NCBI GenBank assembly: GCA_012184525.1
Contig: WOFQ01000168.1
Span: forward strand, 1 to 17,708
Direction: 5' to 3'
DNA length: 17,708 nt
From: Xenoacremonium recifei
Lineage: Eukaryota; Ascomycota; Sordariomycetes; Hypocreales; Nectriaceae
The position numbers and the translations under genes were made by a program. Shown in pieces: positions 9,309 through 17,708 of this stretch. The notes under the pieces are model-generated. The model searched no databases. It saw nothing but the letters and a program-made list of their open reading frames with translations, and was not told the origin of the DNA. Each line of letters opens with the position of its first letter. Position 1 is the stretch's first letter.

Positions 9309-11427
9309 GCCGGGCAGGTCAACCATTGACCTACTAGCCTGCGTAACACACGAGATTGAGCATGCCCTGGAGAATCGGGGGACGGCTGCAATGGCTACCC
9401 TTGATGTCAAAGGCGCCTTTGATGCTACCCTCCGAAGAAGGCTGATGCTACGGATGATCCAGCAAGGCTGGCCGCGACAGCTAACCCAGCTCGTTGGGAC
9501 CTTTATGGAAGGCCGGCTAGCTAGCATCCGACTAGACGATACTACAACGAAAGCCGGTCCGATCCGCTGCGGGCTGCCACAAGGATCCCCCATGTCCCCG
9601 ATCCTGTTCCTGCTCTATATAGTAGACATCTTCCTGGAAGACCAAATACACCGCTTCGGCTATGCAGATGATATCTGCATCATACACACCGAGAAGACCC
9701 CTCAAAGGAACGCCGAACTGCTAAGCCGAGATATCAGCCAGATCCTCGACTGGGGAGCCGAGAACAAGGTCACCTTTGACCCAGACAAGGCCGAGCTAAT
9801 CTTCTTTACGAGGGCCAAGTCAGACGAGACCCCAGAGGTCTCGGCACCGGAACATAATTTCTCTATCCAACCTAGTAAGGGCCCAGTCCGCTGGCTAGGC
9901 GTTTGGTTTGATCAGAAGCTACGCTTTGCAGAGCACGTTAAGAAACGGGCACAGCAGGCTAGGATTATAGCTAGCCACCTACGAAGCCTAGCAAACACCC
10001 AACGGGGACCCCCAGCCGGAACCCTCAGAAAGGCTGCTCTAACCTGCGTGCTGCCAAGCCTGCTATACGGGGCAGAGGTCTGGTATGAAGGAAACTCAAA
10101 GATAAGACGGACTGCTAGCAGGAGCCTCGAGCAGGAGATTGCAACCCGGCAGGAACATCTGCTCGATGAGGTTGCAAGCGTTATCAATATGACGAATCGA
10201 GCTATCCTCCCGGTCTGGCGGACAACCCCGAATCTGGCCCTCTACAAGGAGGCTGGAATCCCGACTGCTAGGATCGCTCTGGACAAGATCCAGCTACAGT
10301 TTGGCCAACGCCTCATGACTGTTGACCAAGACCACCCTCTGATGCACAGGGTGGCCAGACGGCCCTTTCCACGAGGCAGGGGCTATGGCGGACTCCACCC
10401 ACCACGAACAAGGATACAGAGGGCAGCAAGACTACTACCTAGACCCCCTAGACCAAAGCTCCTGCCCAGGAGACATCAACCACCTCCAGCAACACTAACT
10501 GACAAGAAGACTAAGGAGGAAACAGCTAAGACGTTCCAAGGCTGGCTAAAGACAGTCCCAAGGGACCATCTCATTATCTACTCCGACGGATCGAAAGGTC
10601 CTACGGGAGCCGTTGGCTGGGGCTATGTCATCCATCGAGCCGGCAGAAAGATAGCGGAAGGCAGAGGACGACTCGGCCTTGCCGAAGTCTTCGACGGAGA
10701 GGCAGAAGGAGCTCGACACGGGCTCCGACGGGCATATCAGATCGACCGGAATACCCAAATCCACACCTGCGTCGACAACACATCGGTCATCAGGGGGTTG
10801 CTAGGGGATGCGCCAGCCAGCTCGCAAGAGGCTTTCCTAGACTTCCAGCAGATAGCAGCCACAACCAAAGTCCAGATCCACTGGGTCCCGGGGCATCAGG
10901 GCATCGAGGGTAACGAGCAGGCAGACCAGCTAGCCAAAGCAGGTACGGAGCTCCCAGAGGACATACAAGCCCAGCCCACAGTGGCCGGAGTTAGCAGCCT
11001 GCGAAGGTCGAAGACCAGAGCCCAATTTCACGACTGGTGGGAGAAAACAGCACCTACTTGCAGAGGATATCGAGACCTTGGCCTCACAGCCACCTTAACC
11101 TGCCCAAAGGAACTGGACCTCCCTCGCCCAGTCCTACACAACCTACTAGCCGCGAGGTCAGGCCATGGGGACTTCGACTGGTACCATCGCCGCTTCAAGC
11201 ATAAAGACAACCAGCGCTGCTCGTGCGGAGGGCTTCGGACCCCAGAGCATCTCATCCACTGTCGAAAGACTCGGCAGCTGCAGCGGCAGTGGCCGGTCTT
11301 CAAGTCCAACCCCAAGACACAAAGAGACTATTGGCTATGCCTAATAGCCAGTCCTACAGACTACGCAGCTCTCCTGAAGACTACACGTTTCTTCGAGACA
11401 ATCTGCCCGCCGCCAAACAAGACCTAG
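9309..11427 (+). CDS. Partial LINE ORF2: reverse transcriptase plus RNase H
   Basis: Fragment of the LINE polyprotein. The open frame can be read from ATG 9277, but its first ~10 codons are host flank; LINE sequence begins at LPGRSTIDL. The RT palm has the first catalytic Asp in TLDVKGAFD, then GLPQGSPMSP and the YADD box (FGYADDICI). The thumb and connection region follows. RNase H shows YSDGSKG (Asp), DGEAEGARHG (Glu), CVDNTSVI (Asp) and HWVPGHQGIEGNEQAD (His/Asp), so its catalytic set is complete. A C-terminal CCHC-type knuckle (CSCGGLRTPEHLIHC) follows, as in Tad/I-clade elements. The stop is at 11425-11427. The coding style is GC-rich and differs from the surrounding host genes. Endonuclease and RT motifs before the GRST block are missing. 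Confidence 0.92.
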
Positions 11428-11744
11428 GCCGGAGACCCTCCTATTCCCTTGCTAGCACTCCTAGCAGCCCTTGAGAGACTCTCTCAACGACAATAGACCT
11501 TGGCTTCAAGACCATCTAGTCAGCTACAGTCCGAACACGAGCTCAAAAGGAGGAGCCCACGGGCGCGGATCGCAACTTACCTCGCCATTAGGCCAGAAGT
11601 GCAGGATATCCCATAGCTATGGCCAGCTGCTGGGGTAGCTGCCTAGCTGTTAGATAGTCTTCTGCACGCCACATGCCCCCAGGGAGGCTGGAGCGCCTCG
11701 CGCTCCCTTTGGCGTTAAATACATCTCTCTCTCTCTCTCTCTCT
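9309..11744 (+). mobile_element. 5'-truncated Tad/I-like LINE retrotransposon
   Basis: A non-LTR element inserted between transporter 2 and the ADH. The 5' end is cut inside the reverse transcriptase domain, so ORF1 and the endonuclease are absent, as expected from incomplete target-primed reverse transcription. The 3' end has about 300 bases of untranslated sequence after the ORF stop, then (CT)12 instead of poly(A). A 13 bp exact duplication flanks the element (9296-9308 and 11745-11757). The remaining coding frame is uninterrupted for about 700 codons, so the insertion is fairly recent or decays slowly. It is dead on arrival because it lacks its own 5' half. Confidence 0.9.
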
Positions 11745-11748
11745 CTCT
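11725..11748 (+). repeat. (CT)12 microsatellite forming the LINE 3' tail
   Basis: Twelve CT units run directly into the right target-site duplication, which itself starts with CTCT. The position shows this is the element's 3' tail, not an independent microsatellite, though slippage may have changed its length. Confidence 0.8.
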
Positions 11749-11757
11749 TCACTACCT
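11745..11757 (+). repeat. LINE target-site duplication, right copy
   Basis: CTCTTCACTACCT, identical to 9296-9308. It marks the 3' boundary of the LINE, 95 bases upstream of the ADH start codon. Confidence 0.8.
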
Positions 11758-11852
11758 CGTGTTTGTCATATTCTTGACAATGGGGAGGATCTAACAACCC
11801 ACTTTAAGTCCTTGGTCTCATTCCATCGGGTGGCTAGGGATTAGAATCTAAC

Positions 11853-13176
11853 ATGGATTCAATTCCTCCATACCAGACCTCGCTGTGGGTGGAAATTCCC
11901 GTCGAAAATACTAAAATTAGATTGAAAGATGACGTCCCTATTCCAGCGCTAGGGGATGACCAAGTGCTTGTGAAGATTGAGTACAGTGGTCTCTGGTATT
12001 TTTATACGTCTGTTACTCCTGAATTCCTGAATAGAAGTTGTTATGGAAGGAGCTAACGGAAGCACGAAGCCATTCTGACATTTACAATATGACGGGCTCC
12101 CATCCCACGAATGTCCATACCCCAGGTCATGAGGGCGTTGTCATTGTGGTGAAACTAGGGAAACAAGCGGAAGAGACAATTTCGCTTAGGCTGGGTCAAC
12201 GAGTTGGGGTCAAATGGATTAATGAGACATGTGGAATGTGTGAGATCTGTATCCGTAACGAAACATCATGTCTAAACCAACACAACTCGGGAAGAGATCA
12301 TCCAGGCACGATGTAACAACCTGTTCTTGCATCAACCAGATGTGCGACACTGATACCGAATGGGCTCAAAAGTGAGTTGGCAGCACCACTTCTATGCGGT
12401 AAGTTTCTGCACGACATATAATAGAGAAATAGTTCATGAGCATGCTCTGATCCTATGATTCCCCTGCTGCTTTCACTAAATATCTAACTCTAAGGGTAGA
12501 CGGATTGACCATGTGCTCGGAGATTGGCAAATCGAAACGAAGAACAGTGATTGGGTCGTGATCCAGGGTGCTGGTGGCGGTTTGGACCATATGTCAGTTT
12601 CAAGCGACAGCAAGCGCATACGCCAATTAGCTGACACAAACACTTAGAGGGGTTCAGATTGTTACTCAGTTAGGGCTGCAGGTTATTGCAATTGATCGGT
12701 GCGACTCCTCATAATCATATCTGTGATCAAAGACACGAACTTCTGTGCTCAAGCGAGGACAAAAGACAGTTTTGCGAACAGTCAGGCGCCCGAGTCTTTT
12801 TCGACTCTTATGATGAGAAGTTGGAACGGAAGATAATAGACATGACTTCCTCGCTAGGGGCTGTTGTGCCGAGTCAGAGGGCGTTTATAATCAGGCATTC
12901 AAGTTGCCGAGGCAATCCGGCACGCTGGTCTGCGTTGGCTTCCCCTCAAATCTGAATTGTCTCCCAGTTGGTCCCATGGATCTTGTTGTCTAGGGCCTAC
13001 AAGTGCTAGGGTCTTCGGTTGGAACGGAGGATGAGATGCGAGAACTTCTAGGCCTAGCTCGGAAGGGAGAGATAACACCCAAGGTCAGAATCATTCCTCT
13101 ATCGGAGTTTAAGGCCGCTATCCAACTTATAAAGAATTCCATAGAACCTGGAAGAATAGTTGTTAGATTACCGTAA
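11853..13176 (+). pseudogene. Zinc-dependent alcohol dehydrogenase (yeast ADH1-type), pseudogene
   Basis: Medium-chain NAD-type alcohol dehydrogenase that once interconverted an alcohol and an aldehyde. Family blocks appear in order: LKDDVPIPALGDDQVLVKIEYSG, CHSDIYNMTGSHP and PGHEGV (catalytic zinc ligands). The structural zinc site follows (CGMCEICIRNETSC), then DWVVIQGAGGGL (dinucleotide loop) and the C-terminal EPGRIVVRLP ending at 13176. Introns are still visible: 11996-12069, one starting GTAAGT near 12400, one ending CTTAG near 12650, and one ending near 12753. Lesions: an in-frame TAA at 12314-12316 (a Gln codon CAA in the expected GTFQQY block); a one-base loss near 12538; a frame change near 12885-12890; and TAG at 12991-12993 within PMDLVV-GLQV. 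Four independent lesions make function very unlikely. A LINE lies 95 bases upstream of the start, separating the gene from its former promoter. The substrate cannot be assigned. Confidence 0.9.
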
Positions 13177-13714
13177 AATGATCAACTGATGGTTTCAGAA
13201 GCCGATCAGCTCAATTTTGCCAAAGTTCCTTTCATCTTCATGTTTTTTTCTTCTACGTCTAGTGCCTGCAATAATGATGGTCCATGTGTTGAGAAGAGTA
13301 AATCAATCTTCTAGGTTCAGCCAATGTGTCTGTGAGCAGCCCGCCCTTTGTCGTCCATTCATATCTCAAATGCTGTCTGGAACACGGAATTACCTGGATA
13401 ATGGCTGGTTAGGTAACGTTTGACAGCTACTCCTCCCTGCGCTCTCTTTTAGTTAGCTCTAACGCTCTATCTTTCCCCTCTCCCCGCATCTCCCCCGGAT
13501 CTTTCCTCACGCCTTGGTCCTAGATTCGGTTCCTCGCCCGAAGGTTCCCCGGGAGATAGTCGAGAGTCGTAATCGTGTCCGCATCAAATATCCAAATAGC
13601 AGCCCTGATCTCACACATAATGCCTCTGAAGAACAGGAAACTTAGATCTCATACGCAAAATTTATTTGATTGTCTTTTTTAATCTCCGAGCCATCCTCAA
13701 AGCCTTGAGCAAAA
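13177..13714. promoter_or_regulatory. Intergenic region and ALDH promoter
   Basis: This 538-base stretch holds a pyrimidine-rich part (about 13428-13525), common in fungal promoters. It also has a minus-strand copy of the shared motif, GGGG-AACC-TTCGGGC, at 13536-13550, about 165 bases upstream of the aldehyde dehydrogenase start. No gene is seen. Confidence 0.4.
13536..13550 (-). promoter_or_regulatory. Shared promoter motif, copy d
   Basis: Read on the minus strand: GGGGAACCTTCGGGC. It keeps the GGGG-N4-TTCGGR core of the sites at 2345, 2470 and 8913, but the right arm differs. This is a weaker match than copies a and c. Confidence 0.35.
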
Positions 13715-15520
13715 ATGATTACTTCAGAAGCTCGGCATGCATCAAGGGCTTCTTCCGTATCGAAGAAAACCGCTGGAGTATTCAGTCCCACGATCCAAAT
13801 TCCCATCCTGATTGATGGAAAACCTATCTTCAATCCGGATGGAAACAAGACACAAGCAACCGGGAATGTTGGTTGTTTTCAGGGTGCCAGTGTCTCAAAT
13901 TGCCATGCCGCGGTTGAGAGCAGTAGCAAAGCCTTTGTAGCATGGTCGCAAACGTCTCCGTTAAGGCGACGCCATTTACTCTTGAAATTGGCACAAGTTC
14001 GTTTTCCTTTCATCCATATGTACGATACACTTACATATCATATAGTTGCTATTCGAACGGGGAGATGAAGCAAAAGAATTGGTACAAGCGGAAATTCACT
14101 GCTCTGAAACCTGGGCAGCTATCAATCTCTCAGACAGTATCGGCCTCATCGAAGAAAATGCCTCATCGGTCACGTCCAGACATATGAATGGATCAATTCC
14201 ACATACGGCAAACGACGGCTCTTATGGATTCGTTTTTAATCGTCCATTAGGGGTAGTCCTTGGAATCGCACCGTGGAATGCACCACTTCTTCTTGGCTTC
14301 CGAGCCGTGGTAGCACCAGTCGCTGTGGGAAACACGGCCATTCTCAAAGTACGCTTCAGATTACTCTCACTCCCCATTTGCCGTCACTGACTTCTGACTG
14401 TTCTTGTGTTCTTGCGGGGCTCCGAGTTGAGCCCAAGAACACATCATTTCATTGCTCAGTTGTTCATCGACGCAGGATTCCCACCTGGAGTTGTCAACTT
14501 CGTCTTACATCGGCCACAAGACGCTGCTGACGTTGTTGGGGAGTTGATTAAGCACCCTGCCGTCAGAAAGGTCAACTTCACAGGATCTACGTCTGTAGGA
14601 CGCATTGTGGCTCGTGTGGCAGGACGGGAGCTTAAGCCTGTGCTCCTAGAATTGGGTGGCAAGAATTGTGCCATTGTCCTTTCAGATGCTGACATAGCTA
14701 AGGCAGCACAAGCGGTTCTTGAAGGAGCTATGTTGAATGTGAGTGTGGGAGTTTCTATGCTTTTCTCCCTGGGGAGTAATCCATAATGCTCCAGCTCCAC
14801 AGAAAGCTGACATCAAAGTAGGGTGGGCAAATCTGTATGTCTACAGATCTTGTTCTAGTAACTCGAGACGTTGCAGATGAGTTTAACAAAGAACTACGGC
14901 GTGTTTTTAGTAATTGTCTCGGTTCTTCTTACAAAGTCATCTCTTCGAAAAGCTCACAACGATTGCAACACCTGTATACGGATGCGGCAGCGAAAGGGGC
15001 CACGGTAGCTTCGACTACAGCGTTCTCCGATGTCTCTGAGAACAGCCAGCACGTTCCTTTTTCGTTGATTGAGGACATCCAACACCCTATGGAGTTTCTT
15101 GTTACTGAGTCCTTCGGGCCCATGGTGGGCATAGTCGTGGTATCCGGAGCAGACGAGGCCGTTGAGATTGCAAATAGTAGTGAATACGGGCTTTCAGCCG
15201 CTATTTGGACACGAGACCACCATTACGCTTTGGGTTTGGCCCAGAAACTTGGAGTTGGTGCTGTTCATGTTAATGCATGCACTGTCCACGATGAGCAAAC
15301 CCTCCCACATGGGGGTCACAAGTCGAGCGGGTTTGGAAGATTTGGCGCTGAATGGGGCTTGCAGGAGTTTGTTCAAACACAAACGGTCATTTTGAACCCG
15401 TATTCAACAACGCAACCATCAATAGCATCGGTCATGTGCCTCCCTTGGATTCATTTCAACACCGTGGTGTTGTATGACATCGCGCGTTGGCCCTATCGCT
15501 ACCCGGACCACACTAAATAG
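13715..15520 (+). CDS. NAD(P)-dependent aldehyde dehydrogenase, vanillin/salicylaldehyde DH type
   Basis: Oxidises an aldehyde to its acid. Proposed exons are 13715-13996, 14046-14348, 14427-14738 and 14822-15520, giving 531 residues. Family blocks: AVESSSKAFVAWSQTSPLRR; RPLGVVLGIAPWNAPLLLGFRAV (oxyanion Asn in PWNAP); FTGSTSVGR; LLELGGKN (general-base Glu); and GQICMSTD (nucleophilic Cys). ESFGPMVGIV and GGHKSSGFGRFGAEWGLQEF follow. The APWNAP/GQICM pattern is that of vanillin and salicylaldehyde dehydrogenases. Oddities: intron 1 starts with an unusual GTTCGT. The intron 2 acceptor expected at 14416-14417 reads GG (TTGCGG for TTGCAG). The next AG at 14426 keeps frame but drops three residues (GSE) after the conserved AILK. 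The C-terminus runs about 45 residues beyond the usual end (TVILNP), suggesting a lost stop or an unseen final intron. The enzyme may therefore be intact but altered. Confidence 0.85.
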
Positions 15521-16279
15521 GAAGAGAGTCAAAGAATCAATGTTAGCTGACAGCATCAATGAGTGTCTGGTTACTCCATTGTTTCCAATTAAGTAGCTTA
15601 ACACTGTGGTCAGGAATCTCAGTCAGTGTGAACTCCTAGATCGACTATTATGTCCTTATGGCAGAAGACCCAAGGAGGAATGAGGTTGCGTAGTTGGGTT
15701 AGATGATGAATGTCGAAGAAGGAAGCACCACCATGTGTTTCTATGGATCGGTCTTAAATTTGCGTAAGCTATTCCTATGCTGCATTAAGCTATATTTTGC
15801 TTAGACTATCATATATAATACAAAGGGCCAGTAGTCTCGCTTGTTTGTTAAACTCATGATACTGAGAATTGATGGTGTGGCTTCACGGTTGTCTAAGGCG
15901 CTTTCCTTTTACTTCTCGCCGCCAAGCTTCACACTCAAGGATAGATTGCAGAGAATTTGAATGAATCGATCAATGAAGAACTATAGAATTAATATAGAGA
16001 ATGGAACACCGTCTAACAGGAATAGACTTTACATATCAGCGTGGATCACGCAGTCCGTTAGCCGCAGTAGAGAACAAGGTGGAATATGATGTCCTGTGAA
16101 TTTCAAACAAAAGTTTGACGGCCAACATTAAATTAAAAAGAAGTCAGATATATCACCATGATGGCAGAGACAGCTCAATGTTTGTATTTCTATTGACTGA
16201 TGCAGCACCATCCACGCTAAGCTGGTAGGGTAATGTCGTTTCTCTCCTCATTCGATGAAGTCATTTACTAGTTTGTTAG
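15521..16279. other. Convergent intergenic region, no gene seen
   Basis: This 759-base AT-rich stretch lies between the tail-to-tail aldehyde dehydrogenase and ring-cleavage dioxygenase genes. It must hold both 3' UTRs. I see no domain, RNA gene or repeat; short frames are random-looking. Confidence 0.5.
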
Positions 16280-17483
16280 TTAATCAGAAACGTATTTCTC
16301 AATATCAACGCCTTCGACACGATAGAAGCCAAGAGCATTGAGCATAGGTTTATCATCAAAGCGGTAAAGATAGACCTTGGCTCTCTCGTCGGCGAAGTGC
16401 TGGTACCGATACCAGGCCGGAACACAAAAGGTATCACCTTGCCTCCAGGTCAGGGTTGTTTCACCAATTTTAGAGTAACCTGATCCTTCAATAATATGGT
16501 ACACAGCTGATGCTGTTTCACGAATAGCGGGAGAGTGAGCGCCGGCGTCAAGTCTCTCCGCCGATGCCCCAATAACGCGACCAACTAATTCGGGTTCCAG
16601 GTTAGACTCTGCTTAATAGTAGGATGCCGTGATTAAATAGATAATGAGGGGAAGTTTACTGACTTTCTCTACCATCTTCCTTAAGATATGGCACGGAAAC
16701 CCAAGTGGCGCGGCTCGCTTCAAGTTTTGCCTCCATTTTGGCCCATGGAAAGAGAATAGGTGACTCTTCAGCATCCTCGGCCGGATATCGTGCCTTTTCG
16801 AAATGTTCCACAAAATGGATGGGGAAATGGATGAAGTTTGGAAGATCAAGGCCATCTAGCCAGATGACTGGTTCATCGTCGCCTCCCTCTTCGTCGGCAC
16901 CTTTCTTTCCATGGTCATGCCAGTTCCAAGTTGGCGTGACGATAACGTCTCGGGGACGCATGGGCACACGCTTTCCGTGGACAGCTGTGAAGCCACCCTC
17001 GCCCTCGATGATGAAGCGACAGGCAAAAGCTGTATGACGATGCGCCGGCGCCGTTTCGCGCGGCTGAACAAGCTGAAGACCCGCGTACAACGTGTCAGTG
17101 GTATAAGGTGCAGCTAATCGACATCAAGTCAATTCGTTGTCTTGAACCTGGTGCATGAGAAGTTAAAACAAAGTCGCAAGCGTACCTCGAGCAGGGTTAG
17201 CAAGCATAAGCACACGCCGTTCAGCTTGCTTCTCGGTTATCAGATCACCCACGCGGAGAAGATATGGCCTGATGCTGTCGTATGCCCAAAGGTAAGGCAC
17301 TGTGAGCGGAGCAGGGGCCGGAGGGTTGAGCCGCGTCATTTGTGCCCATAAAGGGGCCGTCTTCGTGTCTTCAAGCGCCTGTAGAAGCTGCTCTGAGGTG
17401 GCGATCTTGTCAGCTGGTATAATGGTATGGGAGCTGGTAGAAACTCCATTTCCGTTAGCGTTGTTTGTGGCCCATGGTGCCAT
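16280..17483 (-). CDS. Gentisate 1,2-dioxygenase-like bicupin, 3 exons
   Basis: Fe(II) ring-cleavage dioxygenase; gentisate would give maleylpyruvate. Proposed exons are 17483-17186, 17113-16664 and 16608-16280, giving 358 residues, close to the usual ~350. Introns are 17185-17114 (GTACGC...TTAG) and 16663-16609 (GTCAGT...GCAG). The N-terminal cupin has APAHRHTAFACRFIIEG and PTWNWHDHG, supplying the His triad (about H124, H126, H165). VIWLDGLDLP follows, a hallmark of gentisate dioxygenases. The second cupin has GSGYSKIGE, WRQGDTFCVPAWYRYQHFAD and a short C-terminal tail. Related enzymes cleave salicylate or 1-hydroxy-2-naphthoate, so the exact substrate is not certain. The start at 17483 is preferred because the reading frame before it lies in repeat DNA; an in-frame ATG at 17525 inside the repeat would add 14 residues. 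The promoter is either within or beyond the repeat. The gene is convergent with the aldehyde dehydrogenase. Confidence 0.9.
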
Positions 17484-17490
17484 CGTGACT

Positions 17491-17692
17491 TTTGTTTTGT
17501 TTTGTTTTGTTTTATTAATTAACATCCTGCAGGAGTCGAACCTGCCTGTTCCCTAGAGGGACAAGAGGACGTGCTCAGCTGGTCTAAGGTAGTTATCGCA
17601 GAGGAAGAGGGAAGTTTAAAGATACATTGTAGTTTTCCCCCCCCAATTCCTCGCCACTGAGGTCCAGGGTAGGTCCTGCGATACGCTAGGGG
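17491..17692 (-). repeat. Right copy of the ~202 bp inverted repeat (A/B boxes, AAAAC tail)
   Basis: Reverse complement of 1-202 with about 13 substitutions and no gaps; most differences fall in the outer half. The B box and T-arm-like stem are identical to the left copy. The A-box region reads TAGACCAGCTGA. The outer end of the match is 17692; the following 16 bases (from 17693) are flank. The inner end is the AAAAC tail, which stops 7 bases before the start codon of the ring-cleavage dioxygenase. The tails of both copies point inward, toward the cluster. Confidence 0.85.
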
Positions 17693-17708
17693 TGGGTCAT
17701 GGCCGCAG

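Noticed and set aside
11725..11748. Independent CT microsatellite
   Set aside because: Its exact position between LINE 3' sequence and the target-site duplication shows it is the LINE tail.
12686..12955. Separate small protein gene
   Set aside because: It translates to KRQFCEQSGARVFFDS and similar ADH blocks and is an exon of the broken alcohol dehydrogenase.
17484..17525. Upstream in-frame ATG at 17525 as the true start of the bicupin dioxygenase
   Set aside because: It lies inside the repeat, and the added residues encode the AAAAC tail (Lys/Asn/Thr-rich), unlike a family N-terminus; kept only as a possibility.
1..17708. Starship-type giant element or CRISPR array
   Set aside because: No tyrosine recombinase captain gene and no regularly spaced short repeats are visible; long inverted repeats are not a Starship feature.

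Overview
The window is nuclear DNA from a filamentous ascomycete. Its protein-coding frames are broken by 50-85 base GT...AG introns, several with CTAAC-like branch sites, and the only autonomous-type transposon is a Tad/I-like fungal LINE. A Eurotiomycete host (Aspergillus/Penicillium type) is plausible but not proven from the sequence.

Layout: (1) 1-202, a repeat copy with Pol III A/B-box-like motifs and an (AAAAC)n tail. (2) An MFS transporter on the minus strand, 646-2234, 3 exons. (3) A shared promoter, then an RPE65-type carotenoid/stilbene oxygenase on the plus strand, 2741-4826, 6 exons with all four iron-binding His. (4) A cytosolic NodB-like deacetylase/amidohydrolase on the plus strand, 5331-6437. 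(5) A second MFS transporter on the minus strand, 6789-8681, 5 exons. (6) A 5'-truncated LINE, about 9309-11744, flanked by a 13 bp target-site duplication and ending in (CT)12. (7) A zinc alcohol dehydrogenase pseudogene, 11853-13176, with two stops and two frameshifts. (8) A vanillin/salicylaldehyde-type aldehyde dehydrogenase, 13715-15520. (9) A gentisate 1,2-dioxygenase-like bicupin on the minus strand, 16280-17483. (10) 17491-17692, a second copy of the first repeat in inverted orientation, about 94% identical and alignable without gaps.

The enzymes suggest a catabolic cluster. Oxidative cleavage of a C=C bond (oxygenase) or oxidation of an alcohol (ADH, now dead) would give an aldehyde. 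The aldehyde dehydrogenase would make an aromatic acid, and the bicupin dioxygenase would open a gentisate- or salicylate-type ring. Two MFS carriers would move substrate or product. No hydroxylase making gentisate and no maleylpyruvate isomerase or hydrolase is present, so the route is incomplete here. A promoter motif of the form GGGG-N4-TTCGGR recurs upstream of at least four of these genes, which supports co-regulation.

The cluster also shows decay: a LINE landed 95 bp upstream of the ADH start, the ADH is broken, the ALDH has apparently lost a splice acceptor, and a repeat abuts the start codon of the ring-cleaving dioxygenase. All functional assignments are from motif recognition by eye; splice models are manual.
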